64,000 nucleotides of DNA, taken from the NCBI RefSeq assembly GCF_910592395.1, contig NC_088321.1, forward strand, positions 62,001 through 126,000. The letters are read 5' to 3'. The notes below the pieces were generated by a model. That model saw only the letters and a program-made list of their open reading frames with translations, was not told the DNA's origin and did no database searches. Position 1 is the first letter of the stretch. Each line of letters opens with the position of its first letter. Origin of the DNA: Lineus longissimus (lineage: Eukaryota; Nemertea; Pilidiophora; Heteronemertea; Lineidae). Made by a program: the position numbers and the translations under genes. Of this stretch, positions 47,101 to 59,989 are shown in pieces.

Positions 47101-50100
47101 TGGCACCCAATCTGAAAGAGAGACGAGAGAAATCAACTCTAAGACTGCCGTGTGTGTTGATATACGTTTTGAACAGTAATCTGCTGACTGCGAGGGACGC
47201 AGGTCGTCATTCAGTTTGACGCACTAGAACAATGGGAATAAGGCCTAGGTGCGAGCAGGCTTTGTTTAAAGACAATAGACCGTGTATTGGGCTAGGTCTG
47301 AATTCTTGTCACTGCTAGGTGAGGGGTAAAATAACATGAGGAAGGTGTGTGTGGTCATGGCCTCATGTGTTTTTGCTATTAGTTGTCTGGTTGATATTGT
47401 CAATAAGTTGTCTGACATCATTTCAAAGGGGGTGGGGTCGGGAAATGAAGCGCTAGAGAGAGACTATTGGGCACCTTACTGATAAGATTATTTTTGAAAC
47501 TTGGCAAAAGAGCCTTGATTCAAGTGGTCAAAGGGAAGTCACCACTTCTGGTTCTGATGGTGAAAGAGTTAATACGAGAATTCCAATAAGAACTGACGAA
47601 TGTGCGGCCATCTCAGGGATCACTAATCTCATATCACATTCATAATATAAAGTGGATTATGCGAATAAAGATTAGATTGACAATGTGTCCACTTTCATTC
47701 TGTCGCTCGCTTGGGGACATAACCTGAACATGTTCCGACCACAAGAAACGAAGGCTGTATAATACCCTAGAGTACTGACATCGTCTCGGGCCACAGATTT
47801 TCTGCTTTTCAATCAAACACTTTTTTTTGTTTTGATATTTGAGCAGCGTATTTCCTTCTTGAGTGTCACCTTTGTATGTGACGATCTAAAAAGAAAAGGA
47901 AATCTTCCAACGTGAAACTCAACCCACCTTGCCATACCAACAACGGCTGCTGAAAGAATCTCCTATCCGTGAAGAATAAAATATATATACTGTAACTCCA
48001 GGTAAACATATAGAACATCCATTTCCACGCTGATTCTGGAAACTTTTTCTGGTTTAGGGGTGTGAGATTGAAGAATAGTCCAATTGGCTGCAATGACAAG
48101 AGTGGAGAGTTGGTGAATGGGTGGAGACTGCCACTGGAAGCGGCCATCTTGGTTTGGTGCCAGGAAACTTCGGCCATCTTTTTTTGCAGGCAGCCATCTT
48201 GGATCAGTAGAAAAAGCAATCCTGAAAATCGGATTTCTTGACAATGAACAAAGATTTAAAACATTGCTTGAAACGAGAGAAATAGTGTCATTTTTTAGAG
48301 ACTGCTTGTCCTGTTCATTTTCATTTTATTTTTAAAGTTATTCTTTTGTTTAATTACACCTATGTTTATTTCAAACATGATGAATGATCCCAATATTATC
48401 AGGTCAAGATGAAAGCGTAGAACCACCTGGTGTTTAAGTGACAAACTAATTCCTTCCAAAACGAGTTTGTACAGCAACAAGTTAAATAGGACATGTTGTT
48501 TCATTTATCACTTGATAAGTTAAGCTCGACGTTTAACATTGAGTTTAACTTATCAAGTGATAATAATGACAACAATTAAATGTTCAGATAACCACACGAT
48601 TTGTAATCTTCCCCCACACCAACTCAAGATAATTTTCTTGGCAGGCCGAGTGTTATGATGATATCAGAGGGCAAAGTGTAGGCCTTCATTCTAGGAATAG
48701 AACACCACTTAAATGACACATACACACAGAGGAACCTCCCTTAGCAGACACCTCTGTAAACAGGACAGCCTCTTTATTGAGGACAGTGATTTTTGTCCCA
48801 ACAGGTCATTTCTATATGATCTGACCTCTGTAATAAGGAGACCTCTACTAAGGACAGCATCTGTCAGTCCCAAGGGGGGTCCTTAGTGATGATATTACAC
48901 TACATGATTGAAAGATGAGTCATCTCGTTCTCACCAGATGCAATCCTTGTAGCCAGCAGTGTTTACTGAGGACAGCTGAATGTAAAGCAGTGTGATGTGC
49001 CTCCTCTCAAAGACAGTGCATCAAAACATGAAGATGTCCTATCACAGCTGTCAATGTACTTGGCTGACAGTTGACAGAGCCAGAGTTTGCCAAATTTTAA
49101 AGGGGAACTGACTTCTGTATACAGATTTTGTTACACTAAACTTCATTGTAAACACTTCTCTTTTAGGCCCTCAGGCTGTATTTCTGGCCAACCACCTATT
49201 AGTAATGCCTATTTAAACATAATATCAGCCCTAATTGAGCTGATTAAGCTATTGTCCTCAAGGTGTCACTCATGGTCAGCTGACTACCTCAGAGGGTGCA
49301 CTTGGACAATTGAGTACACACAGAGTATAATATATTGTCCTCAAGGTGTCACTCATGGTCAGCTGACTACCTCAGAGGGTGCACTTGGACAATTGAGTAC
49401 ACACAGAGTATAATATATTGTCCTCAAGGTGTCACTCATGGTCAGCTGACTACCTCAGAGGGTGCACTTGGACAATTGAGTACACACAGAGTATAATATA
49501 TTGTCCTCAAGGTGTCACTCATGGTCAGCTGACTACCTCAGAGGGTGCACTTGGACAATTGAGTACACACAGAGTATAATATATGTTGTGTTTTCTGAAA
49601 AAACCAACCTTAACTTGATCTGAAACAAAATACTGATTATTCACACAGAGCTTTTTGATGAGAACCAAAACTACCTGCCCCCAGCCTATTCTAGTGAAAT
49701 ACTGTGCATTCAGTTCAGTTACGTTAGTGTTTTAGAAAAGGTCAACTAAAGGCTAGCCATTTTGTTAAAGGGGGCTTACAGGCAGTTACTTATGTAGTCT
49801 TCCTGTGTCTGGCATACTCTGTCATGGGACAGGTTTGGGCTTGATTAGGTGATGATGATATCATCTAAACAAGTGTGTCACATTCAATGGCTTGTGAAAT
49901 AGGAGCGACCCCTATTGGCAGCATCATTTCTTCAACATTTGTTTTCAAATTGTAGTAGTTTTTTGTTATCATCCCATAAATAAACAGCAAATTCTAACTC
50001 AAGTAGTGAACTATGAAAACCAACAAAAGCTATCTTAAAACAAACTCATTATTTTGTTAAGCTGCAAAAAGATCTTGTGAAGGAAACTTAACAGAAATTA

Positions 50101-53100
50101 GGTCGTTGGACATTCAAGGTCAAGTTTAGGAGAAGGTCATGTGGAAAGGTCAAAAGTCAAGGTCAATGCATGCGGTGTCAGTTATTTTCATAATCACCCA
50201 AGAGAATCAATTCCCAAACTTGCAGGGAATGGGACACACTTTGGGATGCTGCTTCTCAGCAAGATGGTAAGCTGATTCTCAGCAAGATGGTAAGCTGCTT
50301 CTCAGCAAGATGGTAAGCTGATTCTCAGCAAGACTGAAAGCTGCTTCTCAGCAATATGGTAAGCTGCTTCTTAGCAAGATGGTAAGCTGCTTCTCAGCAA
50401 GATGGTAAGCTGCTTCTCAGCAAGATGGTAAGCTGCTTCTCAGCAAGATGGTAAGCTGCTTCTCAGCAAGATGGTAAGCTGATTCTCAAGGGTGACTGAG
50501 AGGGCATGTGTAACCAATGCTGAGGTGCAAAAGAAAACACCTGCGAGAGACAGAGTGGGTTAGAATGTTAATGTAGGCAGGCACTGTACTAGCCACAAGT
50601 AACATCCCCTGTTCTGTAGAACACTACATCATACAAACTCCTTTAATGGGGCTACCGTTGTCTTTTATAGAGCTGATTAGGGACATAGAGGGCTACAGAA
50701 AAATATCCTTCAGACCCAATATTGCAATATTGTGCAAGACAAGGGATGTTACTGACAACCAGGACAGTAAAACAGATGGTTATATACAGTGTTATATCAA
50801 CAACGGCTGCTCCATATGTCAATGCCAAACTCATGCCGTGACACAGTTTATGCCCCACTGCCCTAATGCCGGCATGCCTTGCACATGCAGTCAAGTGCAC
50901 AAGAAGTTTGCACGAGATATTCTGAAATACATTGATTTCTTACTGTATGTTGATTAGGCCAAAGCATGATTGAGTCATTGCCACAGAGGAGCGAGCCCAC
51001 GACTGCTGAAACATTGCTCATTTTGCCCTGAATCATTCTCGTACCATGGTTGTTCATCTCCCGTCGCAAACTTAGGAAATAACAAATGATCAAACTTTGA
51101 CATTTGATCAGTTTACTTCGTTATTTCTCACTAAATTTCTTATTCGGGGCGGAACATCCAAGTGGCTAAACGGCAGCCCTCAACCAGGCATGAGACCACA
51201 TGTGACCTCCTCTCAACCAGGCATGAGACCACATGTGAGCTCCTCTCAACCAGGCATGAGACCACATGTGACCTCCTCTCAACCAGGCATGAGACCACAT
51301 GTGAGCTCCTCTCTGTACACTTGTGTTGTTCTCATGATCAGTCACGAGCTTCACATACTCGGACCGACCCTCGCCAGCCTGGAAAATACCCTTTGTTTGA
51401 TGTCAGACCAACCAACATTTGTTTATCAACAGGAAAGCCTGTGTAAATCATAAATAAAAGACATTTTCTTCGCCTCTTTAAGCATACAAGAGACTAGGAA
51501 GTGTTTGCGACCCAATTGTTTCAGAAATTGTGATTTGGGAAGGAATCACAAACCTACAAGAAGCAACAATTTCAACTCAGATGCAAAACCATTAAATTTT
51601 AGTAGCAAACGCGAAATTTGCCCACTACAAATTGAAACGATGAAATTTGCCAACTTTGAGCAACGCAAACATTTCCAAGTTTACTGTATAGGCTTCTGCT
51701 TCTATTCCAGCAGGCACTGTAAGCTTACACCACAAACCCTGACGTTCGATTGATTTCAATGTAAGTTATTGTTTTGGTAATTGTAACAGACCAAGATGGC
51801 CAAGCGGAGGGAAACCCTAGAAGGTTCCTCCTCTACTCTAATCAAATGTAATGGTTGGTCGTGTTCATCAAACAAACACTATTTTCTGGATCGGTGGGGA
51901 ATCGCCTGGGGATGACTTCCTCTCTGTCACACTCCTCACCTTATCATCTTTGTCATAGGTTTTTAACTGAAATACACAAAGGTTCAACTCTAAGAATGAG
52001 GGCAAGAAATTGACAAAAGCATTGAGAAATCATCATGCAAGCAAGACACCTTATGAAGTGGTGAAACGCGCCAAGCAAGTGTACAGTTTTTGTCAGGAAG
52101 ACCTCACTGCGATCCTGATTGCATGTGACACAAGTCGCTGGTTAGCAGTCGTAGTCATGAATCGCGATCGCAGCGACCAGGAATCGGGATCTAACCCAGT
52201 GGAGACTAGGTTTTGCTGCAGACTATCTTCTGTCACACACAGAGGCCATTGTAATGACAGGTCGCAGAGACAAAAAGTGCTCGTTTGCTTGGCGCTATCG
52301 TCATGGGGGAAAGGGGAGACCAAGACCTAGTTTTCTCTTAAAGTTTGGTTTTCACCACAGAAATTTTGGTTGGGGCCTACCCTTTAAAACAGGGTCCACA
52401 CCGAGCCTTGTAACAATCTGGCAGACATGCAGTGAAGATCAGGGTCGAGTGGCTCAATCTGTGTTAGAGAATGAAATGGCCAGGGCCATTGTGCTCACCT
52501 CATGTGGAGGAAAGATGGATAAAGAGCATGGTATTGTGTCATGTAGTGTTAGGTTTGATGTAGGTCCAAGCAATTACAATTTCCCCAAAATGGCCAATTT
52601 ACAGTACATTCGACCTATGTGACCTTGAAAAGTAGGTCAAATCAAAGAAGACCCGGGTGACACATTGAATGGTTGTTAGAATTAGATGTACCTATGATAT
52701 AAAATTGGTGCCAATCGGGCAAGTCATTACTAGAAATAATGGCATTTTGAAGAATTTAGGATTTGGCCCCCACCCTGGAGGCCAAACGGCAAATCAGATC
52801 GCACCAAACTTCGATACCTGCGATCACCTGACCAAGGGGTACATGTGTACTTAATTTGTGATCAATAGTCATTGCAGTTAAGAAACGTGCCATAGTTACG
52901 GCCTGACGGCGAATTTACGTCATTTGACCTGTGACCTTGACAAGAAGGTCAAATTAAAAACCTGTGTGACATATACTGTATGGTGGTTAGATGTACCCAT
53001 GATATCAAATTGGTGGCAATCGGGCAAGAAGTTAAGGAATAATCACATTTTTAAGGTTTTTGGATTTTGCCACCTGGTGGTCAAGTGGTGAATCATATTG

Positions 53101-53507
53101 GACCAAACTTCGGTCCCTGAGATCACCTGACTAAGGGGTAAATGTGTACCAAATTTGGTATCAATAGTCATTGCAGTTTAGAAACGTGCCATCGTTACAT
53201 CCTAATGGCCAATTTACACCATTTGACCTCTGTGACCTTGAAAAGGAGGTCAAATCAAAAACCCGGAGGATATATGATGCACCTTTGCTAGAAGTACCTA
53301 CCATATTTTTTTCAAAATTCCCCGACTACTATTAAGGGAGATATTGCATATTTTCACTTTTAACGTTTGGCCCCCTGGTGGCCAAACCATGAAACGAATC
53401 AGACCGAAACTTGGTCTCCAAGGTGTCATTACATAAGGGTACATGTGTACCAAGTTTCAACTCAATAGCTCTAACAGTTACGAAACGTGCCCTGCTAACG
53501 GACGACG

Positions 53508-53572
<65 letters not shown>

Positions 53573-56500
53573 ACGACGGACGCCACGGTATGGGATAAGC
53601 TCACCTCTGCTAAGAGGTGAGCTAAAAATGACAGCGTTTTCTCCCAAACACAGCATAAGCTCATCTCAGCGTTATCGCTAGCAGTTATCACAATCAATTA
53701 CAATAGTGGTGTTACGACTAATGTCACTGCTACACCGATTGGGCAACCGGGACACAGCCACAGGGTCATTCATCAAGTGTTAGCCAATCTCCAAGAGGAT
53801 GCTGGTGAGGGGCCTGGCATCATCAGGGGGTCGGATCCCGGGGTCGAGGAAACAAGAAAAGAGGGCGCAGCTGACACTTTCAAAACGTCTGGATCTCCTG
53901 AATTCATGTTGAATGAAATAATCTACTGTTGTGTCAGACATTTCATTTTTTGAATAGTGTTTAGATTATCTAACAAATTGGTTTGAAATAAAAACCGATG
54001 ATCTATGACCATTACTGCGCTGCATGTATAATTCTCCCATCTAGTTGCCTATGTATCATGCCCCCCCCCCCCCCCCCCCGCGCAATGGTTCGTCAAGTGA
54101 TGAGCCATCAATTACTTTGTGTATATTATATTAGCCAGCGTAGCATCTAAAGTGATAAAGTGTCGATTGTGACAAAACTGCCACAAATTCACCTCCACTT
54201 AAAACATTTTACCAGCACCACACAATTTTGATGAAAAAACTGATCTAAATAATAAATGGCGGTCATAATACAACACGTGATGGTGTGTTATGGCTATTGG
54301 TGTATTGGACAATGACAGATGTACCATGTGAACACAAAGGCAACATTTACTCCACTCCACTGCTGCCGGCTCCACTCATGCATGAACTAAGGCCATGGAA
54401 GGCTGATTTTATGGTTCTGGTCTAATTAAACTGGCTGAGGCCATTCACTTTCCTTGAGCAAGACAATAGGTTTGACTCAGACAGTAGTTCATTGACCAGA
54501 ACACTGAAGAATTGGTAAACATTGACAACTTGGCATCAATGGGACTGACCAGTATCACTGAAGCCATTGGGACTGACCAGTATCACTGAAGCCATTGGGA
54601 CTGACCAGTATCACTGAAGCCATTGGGACTGACCAGTATCATTGAAAACCCAAACTCATTTTTTTACAAAATACTAATTCAGATCCGAGTTCTAAACTTT
54701 CGAGTTTTCGATTCACCATTACGAGAGGGCCAGTCACAAAATCATAACATCAAGTTTCATTGTTCAATTGCAACAATTATCAAACTCCTCCATAATGAAT
54801 GAATATTGATCCCATATGTTACAGCTTTGTCTTCGTTATGACTAGTAGTTATCACATGTGCTTTGATGCATACATTCTGACTGAAAGGATTAGACCATGG
54901 TATGAGCCAGTCCTTTCAGCGGCCAGTCAGTTGTCATCGATTGGCACCTGTCACCTCAGAGGTGATGGTAACTTCTGACAGACTATATCACAGCGCACAG
55001 CATTGTCAGAATATCACCTATTCCTGGCATAAAATACCTAATACTTTGAGTCATCACCACAGTCGGCAGAAGTCCAAATAAAAGTTCCAGATCTGGAACA
55101 CAAGTACATAACCAAGGTATACTTATTCATGCCATGCAGAACAGGACAGGAAATGTGGACATTTTGTTTGAACATCTGCTGACCATATCACTGGTTCTTG
55201 AAAGCAGTGTTCTAAGTCATCAAATGAGTGTTCACCCACGGAACACTATCTGCATTGAGATCATAGTGGTTGTGCCGAGTTGATGAGCATTTTAATCCTA
55301 ACATATTTCTTGTCTGGCTTCTTGATCAAACAGCTTTGTTTTGGCTTGGACTAGGATTGTTTTTGGAGGGGGATGCTGCAAATGATTTGTACATGAGTCC
55401 TCCCATTAGTACTTTTTAAAGTTACTACTCAACACCCCTTTGAAAATAAACCATTAATATCAGGTGGAGGCATGGGTAACCACTGAAGAGAAACTATAGG
55501 GTGTAAAACAATACAAGAGTACAACATGTACCAGGTCAGATATGGATATTGGCCCCCCCCCCCCCCCCAACTCATCTTTACTGAGACACCCTGTACATCA
55601 AATATCAGTCAAGTGTTGCCATTGTATTACAGTAGGTTATGAAATATGAGTGGCAGGTGACGATAAGCTGGGTCAGAATGCACCTTATGAAAGAGAGCAT
55701 GGTCACCACCTGTGTTCTGTCCTTGGCCTGCAATAGTTTGGACAATCGATTGGTCAACTTTATGATTGGGCCCTTTTGTACTCATTTGTTTGAAACAGGC
55801 AACATTGGGCTCATGTGTTAAGTCTACAACATTGGGCTTATGTGTTAAGTCTACAACATTGGGCTCATGTGTTAAGTCTACAACATTGGGCTCATGTGTT
55901 AAGTCTACAACATTGGGCTTATGTGTTAAGTCTACAACATTGGGCTCATGTGTTAAGTCTACAACATTGGGCTCATGTGTTAAGTCTACAACATTGGGCT
56001 CCCCCTACTCCACAAGACGGCAACACCAGCAGCCCTCCATAGCAATGACTGCAAGAGTTGAGTGGTATGAAATCAAAATTTAAAACAATCTGCTCAAACT
56101 TGCTCAATACAAACAACGGATTCATTGACACAGACAGTCTCATATAATGCAAGCGTTAGCAAGACATCTAAATATTGACAGCAAACAATGCCGTAAGGCC
56201 CCCCCCACACCCCTAACTATTGCCACAGATCACTGGGAACGAGTCGTATGACCCCCCCCACACTCCAAACTATTGCCTCAGATCACTGGGAACGAGTCTG
56301 ACTAATTGGGAAAACTTCTTTAAACTCGACAGTAAACATTGCCAGCATCTCCCCCCCCCCCTCTTAACTAACATTTCGAGTCCCTTCATTTGCTATGGAC
56401 TGCAGACTGCCGCATCATGATAACATGCAGACAAGTGTCATGATTGTCACAACCACATCTCATTCATTGATCATGACATGATTCCTCACAGAACACGATA

Positions 56501-59240
56501 CAAGTCAGCTATAACACTTATCGATGGGAACACGATTGGTAACCGCATAACCACATTAGGTTTCAATGCCATATTGGATGGCAATTAGTTATGTTATGTG
56601 ATGTTCACATAACACGATACATGTAGCAGATGACTGAATCATCACCGGGCAAGAGATTCGGTTATGATTTGGTTTTTATGTATTCAGTAGACAAAGGTCG
56701 GGGATAAAGTGAACAAGGGGGCCAAGGGCCGGGCTCTCAGCTGAACATTAGAAATGCAACACCCTGAGCGTTGGTCTGGGTTGATAAACGTATGCTTCAG
56801 GCTGAAAACACAATACATGTCCTCGCCTTTTGACTGCAGTTTGGCCATGCCATAGTTCAATGGGCATGTGCACAAAATGACCAGGCCAAAACCAAATATC
56901 CTTTATCAATTGACCCATTTGAAGGATCTGTTTGAAGGATCTGTTGACCTCATAATTCACGGACACTTCCAAATTGGTTGAAATAACCACTAAATCAATA
57001 CAAAACTGATTAAAGCTGACAAAAATGCACCCAAATCAACCAAGTAAAATTCAAGTGTGCAAATTTAGGCTGAAAAATAAGGAGGCATGGTGTAGTCAAA
57101 CGGATGCTTAAATACACTTGGTAAGATAGAATTCTCTCACGCACCAACACCTGAGTTCTTGTGTTGATGTGCCCAGGTGTCCAATACATCCACAGCCACT
57201 CTCTTTGATAATTTCCCTAACATTTTTCCACAACCTTGTTCTACATTTGAACCCGGAAATAGATTCTTCTATTTCTCCCAGTAGCACAGATGACTCACCC
57301 TGAAGAGGTTTAATTGTTAGCCTTGAACCTGGCCATGAGCCATAGTTCACCATTCACTCGATCAAGCTTTGGCTCCAAAGATTTGCTGAAACTTTTGACC
57401 TGGTTTGAATGGCGTATAACCTGACCGGAACCATTTGAGGACAAGGCTATTTTAAGATATAATTTGCGTTAGATAAGTCAGCAATTTAAAAAAAGTCAAA
57501 CATGTTACTGTGAGCTCAAATTCTGATGACGGTATTTCATTTATCTGAAGAGAGTATTTGGGGATCAGTCACCAATGAGTCAGTGTTTACCTTCAGATTT
57601 TTCCAACCAAACGTTAACATGAAAAAGGTTTGACAATTCTACACACAATTCATACACAAAACCATAAGATCATGCAGAAAATCCTTGACCCACCAAAACA
57701 CAAGAATAGGAAGAAAACATTTCAGGTTTGTTAATATTGGATCCAATAATTCAATGGTTATGGCAATGCCTTCGGGTGCATTGAGCTTTTTACCACAAAG
57801 GCTGGGTCAAACTGGTGAGATGGTGTGGGCACTTAATGTAGCCATCCTCCCCCTTCCCTAAGGGTCAATCGCCGATGGTCAAAGAAACATGTCAATAAAA
57901 GTACTTTGTTGTTGGAGTTTAAACTCTGGACTCACAATCACAATACGACACGGATATGCCAATTCATTATCAGTGTTATACATTATCTTTACATTGAATT
58001 CGACATTTGTCAACAATGTAGTCAGGTTATCAAAATCCCATTACACAGACCGAGAGGGTACACTCCAAATATGTCAACAACAGAAATCAAATATGTCAGT
58101 AAGTTTGCCAAGTTCATAAAAATAAAATGTCAGCAGGAGATAGCAGTTAGCGATCTGTTGGAACATCCAAGGGCAACTTGTATCGTCACCATGTCATAAA
58201 GATTACAACAAGCCAGCTGCAATGTCAGAACAATCTTGTTTGTCAAGATGTCCAAAACATTTGTGACCTGTTTAGGGCAAAAGTAGGCACTTTGGGTGGA
58301 AGGCCCATAGTGAGACATGGTGTGGGCTGATCGGTACTAAATCATCCAACGACGACCCTTTTATCAGAAAATCATGAATGAAGGTATCCTCTATGGTCTG
58401 CAAAATCTGTGGCTGGGAAAATATATGCCAAATGGCGAATGCATTTCGTGTCAGAAATAGATGTAAATGCAATTATTAAGGGTTGTCAATAGTGAATAGG
58501 TACCACCATTTTGGCTAGAATCTGAAATCCCAAATCAATTGGAACTCCTCAAAAACGAAGTGAAAGAACAGACTCCCCAGCCTTGCTGTTCTGTCACTTT
58601 GTTTTGAAGGAGTTCAAAATAGACGAATTCGAAGAAGTTTGTTTTGGCGGTGACCTGTCAAGCGTTTCACCTTGAACAAAGGATCGCCGTGTCTCTAGGC
58701 ATTGTCCGAAGTCAGCTTAAGTTTTCTGACATGTTCTGAGTGTACGCACTTGATTTGTTTTGGCACCAATTCGTCTTCTTTGAATTCGTCTATTGATTTC
58801 GGATTTCAGGTTCCAGCCAAAATAGGCCGGGTAGGCTAGGCCGACCTATTGCAACCCTTAACAAAATTTGGCCTGAATCAGACACAACAGAAGAGGGTAC
58901 AACTACACATCAAAACCAAAAGTCTAGTTAAAAACAGCCAAAATCTGGCCAAAAGTGATTAAGGGTCTACAATGTATACCCGTACTGTATTTCTACACAC
59001 CTTGTACACGAACAATGTAAGGAGGTATCTCGCAATCGTCCAGAACACAGCCAGTCCGAAAACGACGGCGAAATCTCGGGTTGGAAAGTCGCCATATTTC
59101 TTCAAATCTCGGAAGAAATCGAAAGGGTATGAATAGTTTCCATTGGACTGATCTAGAAATTTCACAGTTGCCGAATAGGTGTCTAAAATACACTGTTTAT
59201 AAGTGGGCATCGGGTACCACACCTCTTCTGGCCCAGCCAT
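44115..59240 (-). CDS. CERS1: Ceramide synthase 1 (7 exons, 387 aa)
   Basis: Exons (minus, 5' to 3'): 59240-59001, 48087-47928, 47111-46931, 45527-45366, 45215-45065, 44672-44491, 44202-44115. All are GT-AG with agreeing phases; the sum is 1164 nt. This is a TLC/Lag1 membrane protein of the ER that acylates sphinganine or sphingosine with acyl-CoA. MPESAWKF-like FPESAWKWMFYMFTWSYSIY and IYATLFMDQWRKDSIVMMFH match CERS1 rather than CERS2-6, and there is no homeobox-like domain. The Lag1 motif residues are H179-H180 in FHHFLTL and H206-D207...D210 in FVHDVTDICLEFTK. Hydrophobic segments follow (FRLYWFPLKVLHSAGH; WFFFNVMLWILQILNIYWFM). The end is KIATGQMKEVDDIRENEVDE plus an N/H-rich tail. CERS1 typically makes C18 ceramide. 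The first intron is 10.9 kb. The start codon is in good context (GCCATTTTGG on plus) and divergent to TDRKH. Confidence 0.95.
44816..45036. repeat. 117-bp direct repeat, 2 copies (CERS1 intron 5)
   Basis: CATTCGTCCTGAAGGAATCA (44816) and CATTCGGCCTGAAGGAATCA (44933) start two near-identical copies running to GATATCACTGGTCAC. The second copy ends about 28 nt from the exon 5 donor (45064). Confidence 0.95.
45528..46930. other. CERS1 intron 3, no clear features
   Basis: AT-rich sequence with a short (TTGA)n stretch near 45960-45980 and a doubled GGTGCGAGGTTAGCTA word near 46887-46921. The ORFs of up to 156 codons show no recognisable motifs. Confidence 0.5.
48505..48563. ncRNA. Perfect 19-bp inverted repeat; possible miRNA-like hairpin
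   Basis: Arms TTATCACTTGATAAGTTAA (48505-48523) and its exact complement (48545-48563) surround GCTCGACGTTTAACATTGAGT. With G-U pairs the stem extends to about 25 bp, leaving a 9-nt loop. The size and near-perfect pairing fit a short miRNA or siRNA precursor, but a palindrome of transposon origin is equally possible. It lies in CERS1 intron 1. Confidence 0.35.
48728..48890. mobile_element. Relict Tigger/pogo-type MITE
   Basis: GAGGAACCTCCCTTAGCAGACACCTCTGTA resembles the end of the complete MITE at 60245-60415 (reverse strand AACCTCCCTTAGCGGACACC). Further internal ATTGAGGACAG and CTAAGGACAG words are shared. The right end (GTCCTTAGTGATG) is decayed. Confidence 0.5.
49251..49585. repeat. 83-bp minisatellite, 4 copies
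   Basis: ATTGTCCTCAAGGTGTCACT begins at 49251, 49334, 49417 and 49500. Each unit contains CATGGTCAGCTGACTACCTC and ends near GAGTACACACAGAGTATAAT. The copies are near-identical. Confidence 0.97.
50238..50490. repeat. 23-bp minisatellite, about 11 copies
   Basis: AGCTGCTTCTCAGCAAGATG GTA recurs with a 23-bp period and small variants (GATTCTC, AATATGG, ACTGAAA). Confidence 0.97.
51181..51312. repeat. 33-bp minisatellite, 4 copies
   Basis: CAACCAGGCATGAGACCACA TGTGACCTCCTCT repeats at 51181, 51214, 51247 and 51280, alternating GTGACC and GTGAGC. That alternation suggests a 66-bp higher-order unit. Frame-preserving ORFs are artefacts. Confidence 0.96.
52560..53625. repeat. Degenerate ~300-bp triple repeat ending in (GAC)n and a hairpin
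   Basis: Three decayed modules (about 52618, 52930 and 53229) each begin TGTGACCTTGA-AAG-AGGTCAAAT. They share ATGATATAAAATTGGTGCCA-like, TGGTGGCCAAAC-like, GATCACCTGAC-like and AGAAACGTGCC words. The last module runs into a GAC microsatellite (53503-53580) and then AGCTCACCTCTGCTAAGAGGTGAGCT (53600-53625), an 11-bp-stem hairpin. This resembles a non-autonomous dispersed repeat common in marine invertebrates; the class is uncertain. Confidence 0.6.
53503..53580. repeat. (GAC)n trinucleotide microsatellite
   Basis: GACGGACGACGGACGACGAC followed by an uninterrupted run of about 20 GAC. Arginine- and aspartate-rich ORFs across it are artefacts. Confidence 0.97.
54541..54648. repeat. 28-bp minisatellite, about 4 copies
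   Basis: GGGACTGACCAGTATCACTG AAGCCATT repeats at 54541, 54569, 54597 and 54625; the last unit is partial. Confidence 0.96.
55802..56003. repeat. 27-bp minisatellite, 7 copies plus a partial
   Basis: ACATTGGGCTCATGTGTTAA GTCTACA repeats from 55802 to 55991; two units have GCTTATG. The period is 9 codons, which explains the TTLGSCVKS-type ORF. Confidence 0.97.
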
Positions 59241-59687
59241 TTTGGTTTATGTCATTATCAAGTCGAGCGCAGCGCAGAATTCTCTCACTGTGAACATTTA
59301 CACTACGGGTTTGCTGTGCAATTTTCCTGACCAATTACCTGCAGTGCGCGCGGTGCAATTTGTTTCGCCCCCGACGACGATTTGGAGCGAAACCAGTGGG
59401 GGCGAAGAGGTCAAGGAGCGAAACGACTGTAGGTCGTCTACCCAGGTTTTCGGATTTAAGCTTTCAAAGGTAGCATTTGACATAATCGCTTCAGTATTTT
59501 TCGTATGAACTGTGATCTTTTCTAAGAGTAACTAATCCTCCTAACTGCGAGTACAAATGTTTTGCGTATTAAAGAACAACATTGGTGGAAACACTGCTTC
59601 CAAATCATTGTCCGGCATTAGATAAATTTGTATTACACTTTCCGTATCCTTTACACTACAGTTTTGATGTCGGATGTTCCTGGAGAT

Positions 59688-59718
<31 letters not shown>

Positions 59719-59989
59719 GCATTAGTTACAACTAGCCAGGTTATCCAAAGAAAAACGTCATCTCAATTAAACTTCATATTGAGTGAGGAGGTTGGAATAT
59801 GTACAGTACAATGCAGGCAGATAAGGAAGGCTACTAAGTAACAAAATAGGCTACAAAGTCCAAGTTATAGATTTAGACATACTCACATAGAATAGTTCGA
59901 TGAGCCGACGATGATATGATAATGATTGGCTGAAACATTTTCTTTTCAATTAACCGTTCTACCGATTGTTGACCAAACCAGAGCAAGCC
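59241..59989. promoter_or_regulatory. Shared upstream region of divergent CERS1 and TDRKH
   Basis: The 749 bp between the two start codons contain a GC-richer part near CERS1 (TGCGCGCGGTGCAATTTG, CCCCCGACGACG at about 59345-59385). A TG/G-run lies at 59690-59719. No TATA box at a convincing position was seen. The head-to-head layout suggests, but does not prove, a bidirectional promoter. Confidence 0.45.

Larger units (their letters stand above)
48088..59000. other. CERS1 intron 1 (10.9 kb), repeat-rich
   Basis: No exon evidence on either strand. The intron holds a hairpin (48505-48563), a relict MITE (48728-48890), minisatellites at 49251, 50238, 51177, 54541 and 55802, a long degenerate repeat with a GAC microsatellite (52000-53625), and C-runs at 54060, 55553, 56199 and 56350. 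Stretches 56420-59000 and 46.9-47.9 kb appear unremarkable. Confidence 0.6.

Noticed and set aside
53332-53697. Arginine-rich ORF across the GAC microsatellite
   Set aside because: Simple trinucleotide repeat in a CERS1 intron, no supporting signals.
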